Source: Platynereis dumerilii
Lineage: Eukaryota; Annelida; Polychaeta; Phyllodocida; Nereididae
Length of the DNA stretch: 64,000 nucleotides
Assembly: GCA_026936325.1 (NCBI GenBank)
Contig: JAPTHN010000014.1
Location: 25,341,348 to 25,405,347 of the forward strand
Direction: 5' to 3'
A program made the translations under genes and the position numbers. Below are positions 54,524-64,000 of the stretch, piece after piece. The notes under the pieces are model-generated. The model saw only the letters and a list, made by a program, of their open reading frames with translations, did no database searches and was not told where the DNA came from. The first letter of the stretch is position 1. Each line of letters opens with the position of its first letter.

Positions 54524-54599
54524 TATAAGTTGTCTTTGTGATGTCAGGAATGAGACATTTAAGAAATGGATGTTTAGCCGATCTTATATTGCAGATCGT

Positions 54600-55075
54600 T
54601 TGCTACACACTTGATTAGATACTCAATCCTCGAACAGCTTGTGAATTTTTTTTTTTCAAATAAAAAAGCATGAACACGAGTGCATACCAATTCATACATT
54701 TCCTTTAGTCAATTATAATAAAAATGAGTTTAGTTCTCTTCATCCATTGTCATAAATTATGGAAGGTTGTAGAGAATGGTTCACCCTTGGATGACCCAAT
54801 TCCTGTTAACCAGTATGATTGGTGTAAAATGAGCATGATTGATTTCTTCCATTTTGATCCTTGCCCCAAGAATGGCCCGTAATGTCAGTTTCGTAAATTG
54901 GGGTCACTCAGCTACAAGTCTCAAATTCATTTCCAGCCTCAAGAGTGCTAAACCACCCCATTCAGTGTGTAAACAGCTTTTCTTCTGGTCTCGTGGATGC
55001 CATTTATCTGCAGAATTAACTGCGCAATATGGAGCTGACAGTGCCGGCTGATATGCTTATCTAATGATCTGTTTA
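54600..55075 (+). repeat. Dispersed repeat segment B, left palindrome arm
   Basis: Contains ATTGATTTCTTCCATTTTGA, CCAAGAATGGCCCGTAATG and AACAGCTTTTCTTCTGGTCT. Paired with 58305-58690 on the other strand and similar to 12310-12600. Confidence 0.8.
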
Positions 55076-55560
55076 GGGGCTTTCATATTTCTTATTGCTT
55101 TCAAAAGACATAGAAATGGCGGTACGGTGTTGATATTGGTTATTACATAGATAGACATGGTAAGTGCATCCTCTAAACACAGTTCTTGGTACTCACTAGG
55201 GTTGATTAAGTTATATATATACATATATTATATATATTTAAGTTATATATACATATATTATATATATTTAAAAATCTTTTAATAGAATATACATGTGTGA
55301 TAACTTGGTTGATCTTGGGTCTTATGGCTCTTTTCTTTTCTTCTTTTACAAGTGGGGATGCCTTTGCTTTTCTGATTCATGAGTTCATATGAAAATGTTT
55401 GTTCAAGAGCATGTGAATTTCATCTTTTTCGGATCTACAAACGTCACCTTAATGTTTCCTTCATAAAAACAAGAAACTGGAAAAACCTTTATTGAGTTAT
55501 GCCGTTATCTATTTCTTTGGTTGAACTGCCTCTCCTTGCCTGAGCCTCTCCTTAACAATT
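55076..55560. other. AT-rich spacer with local duplication
   Basis: TTATATATACATATATTATA is duplicated in tandem near 55207-55270. Otherwise no feature. Confidence 0.4.
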
Positions 55561-55742
55561 CTAGGTGGGCACCTCGTCAGCGGCAAGTAGTTGCCTTAGG
55601 GGTGTCCTCCTACTCATGTAATGCTTTTGTTTTTATATATCTATGTTTACTGTACAGCCATCAAACATCATTTGTATATATTCCTTGCATTTCATGACAA
55701 ATAAAACTTCTTGAGTCTTGAGTCTTGAGTCTTGAGTCTTGA
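55560..55742 (+). mobile_element. LINE/SINE 3' end with CTTGAGT tail
   Basis: CTAGGTGGGCACCTCGTCAG, GGCAAGTAGTTGCC (a short stem) and GGGGTGTCCTCCTACTC, then an AT-rich leader and five copies of CTTGAGT (55708-55741). A short-unit tail after a structured segment is the usual 3' end of non-LTR elements. The family is not resolved and the upstream boundary is uncertain. Confidence 0.5.
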
Positions 55743-55978
55743 TTAATGTATTTTCTATTATCCCAAACCACAAACCAAGCCCTGTCTATATATGCCTTTT
55801 CGCCATTATAAGGAGGCCTATTATATGTATATATATATATAACAGCTTCTTCAAAGCAATCTGAATTTGTCAGACCACTCCTATATATTTTCCCATCTAC
55901 ATAAAAATGCAATACATCTTTTTATGAAGTATTTCTACATCACAGAAACATGATACCTACAGATGAATTACTATTTAA

Positions 55979-56095
55979 ACAAGCTATGTTCTGTTTCAAA
56001 TATCAATTTCCGTTTCCATGGCAATGCTGACATTCTGTCACATTCCCGTTATTTTTTTTTTCCTTCCAAATAAAAGGCTAATTGTGACACTAAAT
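55979..56095 (+). repeat. Dispersed repeat segment X
   Basis: AACAAGCTATGTTCTGTTTC onward matches the complement of 13735-13845. A short partial copy of segment B follows at 56165-56265. Confidence 0.7.
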
Positions 56096-56635
56096 TGTGT
56101 GGTATATTGTGCATTTCTGAAGAGAGAAGAAAAATTGCACCCAAGTTGAGAATATCAAACTTGGAACTGCGATGAGCCTGATTGACTTCTGCCATTTTAT
56201 CCTTGCCCTCAGAATGGCCCAGTAACAGCAGTTTTGTAAATTGCGGTCAATCTGCTACAAGTTCTGATATATATATATTGAGCTTATAATGAAAATTACA
56301 AATATTTGACTCTTAGAATAAGTTAAATATGGCTCAATCTTTCCTTTTAAGCAACTTTTACATTAGGAGACAATATATATAGCTTTAATTGAACGTTGTA
56401 ACATGTGTCATTAGGTCATTGACATTCAGTAACAGCTGCTACAATATGGTACCAAAATATATATATATATATACAAATAAAGATAAATTAACTAAAGTCA
56501 AAACACAGCTAAAAACATACAATAAGGGCTAATATAATATGCAACATGCAATGTGTAAACATGCCACTGTTTGTGAAACAGAAAATCATTTGAAAGTGCA
56601 AACTTTGCAATGATGTATTGCTTATATATCACGCA

Positions 56636-56842
56636 CTGTAAAATTTGAAATTTTGAGTCAGCTCAAGTGATTGAATGAGATGGTTGCACTTCCTTTTGAG
56701 CTGACATAGTTTGTTGTTTTAAGTTATGATAATCTGAACGTTGTCATACCTTAAAACAACAAGCTATGTCAGCTAACGGAGTTGTGCAACCATCTCCCTC
56801 AATCATTTAAGTTGACTCGAGATTCAAATTTTTACAGTGCAT
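56636..56842. repeat. Apex hairpin of the palindrome, about 95-bp arms
   Basis: The left arm GTAAAATTTGAAATTTTGAG runs through GAGATGGTTGCAC and TTGTTGTTTTAAG, and the right arm is its close complement; the loop is about 10 bases. Ends read GCACTGTAAAA and TTTTTACAGTGC. It could be a MITE in its own right, since CACTGTAAAA is a common hAT-type end, and a degraded copy lies at 12861-13030. Confidence 0.88.
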
Positions 56843-58304
56843 CATGCACTTGATTTCTCTCTCTTTGAGATGCATTTTTTGTCGTTGGATAATTTTACTG
56901 TTTGAAATATAGGCTTATACAGTATGCTTTAGCCTGATTCCTTTCCAAATAATTTTAGACATAAAATATTACCAAATAACTATAGTTATGTGGAACTGTT
57001 TTACTAACTTTCACAAACGGACAATATTGCTGTTGATGCCAGATGCAGTACTTGGGCCATTTAATATAGAACTGAACTGTATTTGAAATGTAACTTGAAT
57101 TATGACTTTGAGTCAAGTGACGTCCTTAATTTTATGATTTAAATGTAAAATGTATTTTCTACATAATTGGAACTTGCATATACAATGGTATGATATATGT
57201 TCGGATGATCTTGCAACACAGATGCATATTTATTCTAATTCTTGAATGGCCAAAACTTGGTGCATCAAAGTATGATCAATATCCAAAATTAATGTGGTTT
57301 CAAAGTTTCCTGCCAACGTACATGCTTCATTTCCCAAGTGCATTTAACATAATTGGAAATATTAGGTGTTAATTGAACAATTTCAAGGAAAATGCTCCCA
57401 AAATTAAATTGGCAAAAAGCTGTTCATTTGCTTGAAACAAGGAACAATATTTATCTCCAGCATCACACGATTCCCCTTGTTTATTTACACAACAAAAAGA
57501 TTATTTTGAAATGAATTTTTAAAAGATGCATGACATTTTTGAGACCTGTTAACAAGTAGAGATACATTTTAATATTTTCCTTTTGGAAGCATTAGGCTGA
57601 TATGGTTTCCAAGAAAATCATTTCATTGACATCTTTCCAAGATCTACTGATCTAAAATCAATCATGACAAATCTCGAACGTCCACTGTATGTGAAACATT
57701 GGGAAGTGTTGATACATCAAAACAACCAGTACTTCGTTTTCATTAAAAATTCCACATAAATTGACTGGCATATTGGCTAAATTCCATATATAATATAACT
57801 TCGAGACATATTGAACTTAACACACTGTACCCATCAATAGTTACCACTACAGTATTAAAGGCTCAGCTATCTAGGTACAAGTTGTCTTTGACCTACCCAG
57901 TAATCCCTCACAGCTTTATTTTTTGCGCCTGTCCTCTTTTTTGTAACATGTCATGTCCGAGGGTCATAAAGTACGCTAGAACCACAGTAAAAAATCTTGG
58001 GTAAAATTTTAGAATCTGTAGGCCACAAATTAACAAAAGCTGTACTGCTACAGTGAATTGCTGCACTAGAAGACAAACCCTCTAAGAGTACAATTGGTAA
58101 GTAAGAATTTTCATTACTATCATCATTTATGAATGAGATTGATTCATTGCTTTAAATTGGGAGAAGGTTGCAGGAAGGATAGATTACAACATGTGAAACT
58201 GCACAATATCTTGGTTTGTAGGAATCAGGCATGACATAGAGTGATTCCTGGACATATATATGTGAATAGATGATTACATTATAAGCATCATATCACATTT
58301 GGCA
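56843..58304. other. Inner right arm of the palindrome, no gene
   Basis: AT-rich; weak likeness to the left arm (for example CTTGAAACAAGGAACAAT near 57432). A short frame at 57190-57372 has no domain. Confidence 0.4.
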
Positions 58305-58690
58305 CTGTCAGCTCCATATTGCCCAGTTAATTCTGAAGATAAATGGTAACCACGAGACCAGAAGAAAAGCTGTTTACACACTGCATGGTGAGGTTGAGCA
58401 CTCTTGAGGAGAGAAATTAATTTAGGACTTGTAGGGAATGACCCCAATTTACGAATCTGCCATTACGGGCCATTCTTGGGGCAAGGATCATAATGACAGA
58501 AATCAATCAGGCTCATTTTGCACCAACCATATTTGGTTAGCAGGAATTAGGTCATCTAAGTGTGAACCATTCTTAGCATTCTTCCATAATTGATTTAAGA
58601 CAATGGATGAAGTGGTATGCACTCTTGCACATGCTTCCTTATTTGGAAAAATTGTGTTGTGGGATAGGAGATGATTGAGTCTCTACTCAA
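58305..58690 (-). repeat. Dispersed repeat segment B, right palindrome arm
   Basis: The complement matches 54600-55075 at roughly 85-90%, including CCAAGAATGGCCCGTAATG and AACAGCTTTTCTTCTGGTCT. Confidence 0.82.
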
Positions 58691-59060
58691 GTGCCTGGCG
58701 GATGATATTTAAAAGTGAAAGAATTCTTGATAGACAGCTTAAAAAAGGTTTAGTATTGCTTGTCAGACTAAAAAAAAACTCGATCTAAAATCATCTGTTA
58801 TCCAGTTAAAACAAAAACAATTCCTCTGTGTCCTAGCTATATGCATGAGCTTTGAGTAGTAGACACTATGCCCCAAATTTACAAATGAATTCTCTCGCGA
58901 CGACAATAAAGGTCATAGCATAATACTACTGGCATGTTATCTATCACAAGAAACATGCCTCTAAGGACAGATTGTCTCTGACAACAAATATATTTCAGAC
59001 ATGAATCATTTTTATGAGAATCTGGGTCAAAGAGGGTTGAGTCATCAGATTGGACTTAAA

Positions 59061-59574
59061 GGCAGTTAATGAAATTATACAAAGTAAATGCACACAAATG
59101 AGAATATTCACATCACTTTCCTCTCATTCTCTTTTAAATTGTAAGAGTGGCAGGTGGGTATCCAGACAATTACTGTCAAGTTCTTGTGCATCAAACTATG
59201 ACAGTTCTCACAACGTTGAGACAGACAAATAGACAGACAAGAAATATATTCTCAATAAAGGGACAAGATATATGTTAATATAGAATAACATAGCAATATC
59301 ATGATTTGTCTCTTCATTATGGGGAGACCTCTCTAAGACAAAAGAGCTGCTATCGAGAGGCCACCCCAGAATAAAGCCCATCCAAAAAACTGGAATCCCC
59401 GGGGTCATTTTCTTATATATTTACAAACCGTTAGTTTTGTATTTGTAACAGATTTACAAAGTAAATAAACATGTATTTTATCCTGGTAAAAGAGAGTGCG
59501 TAAATAAGAGAATAGATGAAGCATGGGGTCAGGAGGGTGAAAAAGAAGAATCCCGAAGGAACCAATAGTAAGTG
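59061..59574. other. Right-arm segment, nothing recognised
   Basis: Two short minus-strand frames (59208-59408, 59405-59605) without domains. Confidence 0.35.
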
Positions 59575-61950
59575 TGAGTGGTCTCTTGTTGGGTGAATAA
59601 TACACTAAAAATACAACTTAGTGCAGGAGGCAAGCAGTGAAATAAGGCGAGTTGGTCTTATAACTGGATGTCTCATAATACAGGTATCGCTTAATTAACC
59701 CATAGATCCCTTGAGTGACACGAAATTGTGAAATGACAAAGAAATGACACTCCCCAATGTCCCCATTGATAAAAAAGGTTCCTTTATTGATTCACTTTGT
59801 GGGAGAGAGATTCGCTTAGATTAGCGATTGATCCATTTTGCTCCAATTTTGTTCCATGGCAAGCAGAAATGAATTTCCTATTTCATAAATAATCAGAGTG
59901 AAAGCTCAGTTGAACAGGACAACAACTAGTCAAACTGAATCAAGAAGAACATTGTTATGCTATTCTCTCACTGTCATCTTTCTGACCTTCTTATTCCCAA
60001 AAATCATTCTTAAATGCTATGGACTCGTCAGAAACAATAAAGGGATTATGGCTAAACTGGCTGATTTATTATCCAATTCGCAACAGCACCGTTGAGCCAT
60101 TCTGAAATTGAATTGTTAAAACACAATTCAAATAACATGTTCAGCCAGACATTTTAAAGAGTTCTATCCCCCAGGATCAGATTGCACTGAGAACAAAAGC
60201 AATATGTTGGGGACGAAGCTGGTGAGTTATAATAGTTCAAAGTAGACACAGTGAAGCTATATCCCACTATTTACTGATGTTTTCCAGATGTCCCAGTGAT
60301 TTTATATGTAGGGAATCTAGGTTTTAGCACAAGAAGACAGCTTTTTCTTTAAAACCTTTACCATCAGATGCATAAAGTGGAGAATGTTGCTTGACTTCAT
60401 AGTAATCCATTGATGATCTGCCGGTTACATTGAAAATTCAGTGGTTACTCTGGGGGAGAGCGGTCTCTTGTCGGGAGTAAAATACACTGAAAGTACTGCT
60501 TAGTGCAGGAGGCAAGCAGTGACATAAGGCTAGTCGGTCTTATAATTTAATGCAGGTATCATTGTACTCAAAGTGTCACAGAACTTTGTAACCCAATTAA
60601 CCCACAGTGACATGAAATTGTGGAATGACAAAGAAATGACACTCCTGATTGAAACAAATGGATTCCTTCATTGATTCACTTTGTGGAGGGAGATCCGCTT
60701 AGATTAGCGATTGATCCATTTTGCTCCAGTTTTGTTCCAAGGCAAGCAACAATGAATTTCCTATTTTATAAATTAATAGAGTGACAGCTCAGTTGAGCAG
60801 GACAACAACAAGTCCAATTGAATCAAGAAGAACATTGTTCTGCTATTCTCCCACAGTCATCTTTCTGACATTTTTATGGCCCAAAATTCTTTTTAAGGTG
60901 GCTCGATACTCGTGAACTTTCCGAGATAGGATTTCTTAAAAATGGTTTAAAATGATCCAAAATATAGTTTATAGCAAGGATATGTAAAGGAAAGTGGTCG
61001 CTACCAGCCTTTTTGTCAAAATATTTGAGGTTATGTACAAGAAAGTTGGTTCACGCAAACTTGAAAAATTAAATTTTTTTCTTAATTTTTTTACTGTGAA
61101 GTTAGCCCTGCCATTCAGTGGTAATGCATCCAATATCACGCAATGAAGCATGGAATTAAAGAAGACAATCTTATGGAAAAGGTAAAGACAATTTCATGGA
61201 TATATATTTAATTTACAGGACTTTCCAAGGGGCTCGGAACAAAAGTTTTGATTTTGAAAATTTTAACTTTTTTTATAAACCAGAGTGCTAAAAAAAATTG
61301 ACGAGATAGGATTTTCTATTTCTTTGTCTTTAACTTCCACAAATAGTGGGGAACAATATAATGATACAGACAAACCTTCCTACCACACTTGAAATTGATA
61401 TACAAATTTATTTGTATCACAAAGTCATTTTTGAGAAATTAGACCTGCTTGCCGGAAATCGCCTGTAAAAACTTTCTATAATAGGTATCAAACTGAAACT
61501 CCGGCTGTATGTAGTCCTCTTCATAGCGCATCTAATGCTCCAAACGAGGAGTCTCTAACCCCAATAGAAGTGGAGCAAATTGCAAACGAAGCGGCCGCCG
61601 CATCAAATTCCAAGTATTAAAAACAGATCTTAAAGCTGTGTCAGCAGAGTGGTGACGTTTCGATAGATAGGGCCTGCCTGGCTGCGTGTCAATGTGCGCT
61701 AACGACCACTTCGCATGAGTAGCGAGCCACCTTAAATGTTATGGACTTACCAGAAACAATAAAGGGATTACGGCTAAACTGGCTGATTTATTAACCACTT
61801 TGCTTCAGCATCGCTGAGCCATTCTGAATTAGCATCTGGTGAGTCAAAGTAATTCCAGGCCACAACTGTTATAGCGAAGCTGCATCCCACCATTTACTGA
61901 TGTTTTTCAGGTGCTCCAGTGATTTTATTTGCAGTAAATCTGGGCCAATC
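59575..61950. repeat. Tandem duplication, units of about 0.75 kb
   Basis: 59575-60330 and 60463-61950 share GGTCTCTTGT, GTGCAGGAGGCAAGCAGTGA, GCGATTGATCCATTTTGCTC, AACAATAAAGGGATTA and ATTTACTGATGTTTTYCAG in the same order. The second unit is longer because it holds the 835-bp TTAA MITE. Divergence is about 10%. Confidence 0.9.
60897..61731. mobile_element. TTAA-target MITE, intact 835-bp copy
   Basis: GGTGGCTCGATACTC at the left and complement GGTGGCTCGCTACTC at the right; TTAA at 60893-60896 and 61732-61735. The first tandem unit has a single TTAA (60010-60013) at the matching place, so the empty site is known. The interior has no coding frame. Same family as 28679-34677. Confidence 0.95.
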
Positions 61951-62459
61951 CTCAATGTTCTTCTACTGCTTATATCAAGTTCTTACTTCTTCTCCTTTTG
62001 CCAAAAATGATCAAATTTGTGATCTCTAACCATTATGTCATGGAATCATTTTGCTAAAGATAGCTACATTGTAAAGCAAGAATCTAGAGGCACGTCTGCT
62101 TCTGGAGTTGACACTAATGATGTTGAGCGGATAATAGCAAGAGCTCGCCTCCAGACATGAGCTGCATGGCAATGCAAGGGAACCATTGCACACAGATAAT
62201 TGTGCTAACATTCAGATGTTCCACAAAAAGACATCCATGCTTTTGACCATGTACGTGAAATACTGCCAGAGATTTGTCATCTTACTGTAGATATAAACGG
62301 TTGAGAAATTGGGTATTCAATAAAATTAATATCATTCCACTAAAATGATATTAAAACAAATAACAATGTAATGACGCATATGTAATTGTCCTGTAAAAAA
62401 CAATGAATGTCACTATTTTACTCCCAAGGCAACATATTAATAATCATTTAAGATAATGA
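61951..62459. other. Outer right arm of the palindrome
   Basis: 62100-62290 is the inverted partner of 53265-53440 (TCGCCTCCAGACATGAGCTG; TTGACACTAATG). No gene. Confidence 0.6.
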
Positions 62460-62775
62460 TGAGTTATTATTGTTATTATTATTATTACAAATTGCAGATA
62501 TGCATTCAAGTGCGCTTTGCAAATTATGTATTAAATGTAATGGAAAATAGAAAAGTCTTCAATTGTCTTAATTGTTAATGCTTCGAATGTCTCTTGGCAA
62601 GTTGTTCCACTGCCTTGGGCCATATATGCCGAAGGCTCTTTGAGTGAATGTGGCACGTTTCGTGAATGGTTCTGAACCAGTGTGCCTACTGAAGGTCCTA
62701 ATTTGGATTAGGCGTGATAGATACTCAGGAGCTGTATTATGCAGGCATTTGAATACGTTTCAAAAACTATTATTA
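62460..62775 (-). pseudogene. LINE (CR1/L2-like) ORF2 C-terminal fragment with AAT-type tail
   Basis: On the minus strand 62577-62765 reads VFKCLHNTAPEYLSRLIQ, then IRTFSRHTGSEPFTKRATFT, then QRAFGIYGPRQWNNLPRDIR. This is the C-terminal domain that follows reverse transcriptase in CR1/L2-like LINEs (APEYL, RSFG-like and WNxLPxxIR). A stop precedes VFKCLHN and further stops follow IRSINN, so the copy is dead and 5'-truncated. Downstream GCGCACTTGAATGC and a run of AAT repeats (about 62464-62490) resemble the element's 3' end. It has no evident link to the RT fragment at 1-1490. Confidence 0.85.
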
Positions 62776-63444
62776 ATCATTCTTAAACTTTAGATGCTTT
62801 GCTGAACAGAAACTTAATTTCTGCAGTGAGATGATGCCTGAGTAAGCGTGCAATGAAGGAGATAAATATGGTTCCTCGTTTCAGACAAATGCAATTTCTG
62901 TGATTTTGTCGTTTTAATTTTGTTAAAACATTTTCCACAAAATTGCTCAATTAACGCCTCATATTTCCAATTATCTTAATTTACTGGGGAAGTTTGAAGC
63001 ATGTACAGTATTTAAACTGGCAGGGAGCATTAAAAGTTATATCAATTTCAGATTAATTTGTTTTACTTCTGATAAATTTTAGGATTGTAAGTAAGTGAAG
63101 ATGTTGTTTTGTCATTCAAAGATCATCTCAACATACTGTTTTTATTGCAATATGCAGTGGGCCTCGCAAAGTCTTTTGTCAAGAGACAGTAGCACCTAAA
63201 TCTGCAAAACCTCCGATGATAACAGGAAAAGTATAAGACATCGGTTTTTCGGCTCATGGATACGGCATAAATAAGTGACTGCATGTTTTGGCTGAATTAT
63301 AAGAGAGTTTGTGTTAGTGCAATATGCCCAGCAGCTTTGGATTGAGAAATTAATGGCTGAGTTATAAATCAAGGAACAGATTGTGTTTTTCAAACAATTT
63401 TCTGTTTCCCTTACTCCAGCTTATTTACACTTTGCTTGTTGGAT
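62776..63444. other. Noncoding stretch
   Basis: AT-rich. 63370-63415 (complement GGGAAACAGAAAATTGTTTGA) may be the outermost piece of the palindrome arm, similar to 53195-53240. Confidence 0.4.
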
Positions 63445-63747
63445 GTGTTTGATTTAATTCAATTTTTTACTACGTGTAGTTGTGCCTTGATTTTTCACTA
63501 AATCTTTTTGTTTTATTTTTTTCTGTCAGAGCAGCTGATAATGACAGTCAATAACCAGCAGGGTAGTCCACTCAGGGAAGTGCCAACCTTGGTGTGTTTG
63601 ATTTAATTCCATGTTTTTCCTAGGTGTAGCTGTGCCTTGATTTTTCACTAAAATCCTCTCTTTATTTTATTTTTTCTGTCAGAGCAGCTGATAATGACAG
63701 TCAATAACCAGCAGGGTAGTCCACTCAGGGAAGTGCCAACCTTGGTG
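63445..63747. repeat. Tandem duplication, two units of about 150 bp
   Basis: Each unit starts GTGTTTGATTTAATTC and ends CAACCTTGGTG. The last 70 bases (from CTGTCAGAGCAGCTG) are identical in both, while the first half has diverged. 63748-64000 shows no feature. Confidence 0.92.
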
Positions 63748-64000
63748 TTATAAATGTACTTTGGCTGTGAGCTTGTGCTGGAGTGTTCTGAACAAGTTTA
63801 ATGTCTAAATATGGTCAATTGGTCATGATAATTGCCCAGAATGGAGTAGACTCATTTATACATTCTTCAAATAAGTGAGAAGAAAAAAGTAATTCCTGTT
63901 GTAAAATTCAAACTGCAATGCAATCACAATGTTCACAGTGTACAAAGACGGCGCTGCATGCATGATGCAAATTCACACTTCACTGAGCAGCTGCTGGGTA

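Larger units (their letters stand above)
53041..63420. repeat. Imperfect palindrome of about 10 kb
   Basis: Segment pairs in mirrored order: 53265-53440 with 62100-62290; 53470-53540 with about 61990-62075; 53870-54060 with 58880-59060; 54600-55075 with 58305-58690; and possibly 53195-53240 with 63370-63415. The 56636-56842 hairpin lies at the centre. Where aligned, arms look about 80-90% identical. Later insertions (MITE 54123-54523, tandem duplication, TTAA MITE, LINE piece) make the right arm longer. No gene is seen. It may be a foldback transposon or an inverted duplication. Confidence 0.75.

Overview
The window looks like a stretch of an AT-rich invertebrate animal genome, probably a marine deuterostome, but I cannot name the species. 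The evidence is spliced-gene structure (split reading frame, TATA box, GT/AG sites), a dense population of small DNA transposons with terminal inverted repeats (TIRs), tRNA-derived SINE-like pieces, CR1/L2-type LINE remnants and a BEL/Pao-type LTR element. There is no bacterial-style gene packing. Most short open frames have no protein-like composition and lie in repeats; I treat them as chance.

Only one host gene is supported. It is on the minus strand and has two coding exons. Exon 1 (46614-46935) encodes a signal peptide and a cysteine-rich PAN/apple-like segment. Exon 2 (19023-19624) encodes a LamG/concanavalin-A-like domain. Splice sites and phase agree, giving a predicted secreted protein of 307 residues. 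The intron between them is about 27 kb and is packed with transposons nested up to about five deep.

Left flank, 1-19 kb: a LINE reverse-transcriptase fragment and an opposed 3' tail (possible twin-primed insertion); a 221-bp tandem duplication; a young but incomplete BEL/Pao-type LTR element (4588-11645, 5-bp target duplication) with a gag-protease frame carrying about 24 PEVQ units. One of its LTRs is split by a 2-kb DNA element that itself holds a smaller one. After this come degraded palindromic repeats, a TTAA-flanked MITE, a possible LTR-element remnant and a foldback.

Intron, 19.6-46.6 kb: a 20.7-kb interval (20107-40771) has matching TIRs and a perfect 10-bp target duplication, so it reads as one large old insertion. 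Inside it sits a TTAA element, in which sits a 4-kb hAT element (8-bp duplication), in which sit a small hAT MITE and a 2-kb element with a promoter- and intron-like interior. A second, inverted copy of that 2-kb element lies 4 kb away. Several segments carry family-specific short motifs repeated in both orientations. Further right are a second TTAA MITE copy, a hAT MITE and two more AGGGTG/GGTGGAG-ended elements, one nested in the other.

Right flank, 47-64 kb: a tRNA-derived SINE, foldback repeats, Tc1/mariner-like and TA-flanked MITEs, a 31-bp tandem array, a roughly 10-kb imperfect palindrome centred near 56740 and related to the repeat at 12-14 kb, a tandem duplication whose two units give the empty and filled states of a TTAA insertion, and an L2/CR1-type LINE C-terminal fragment.
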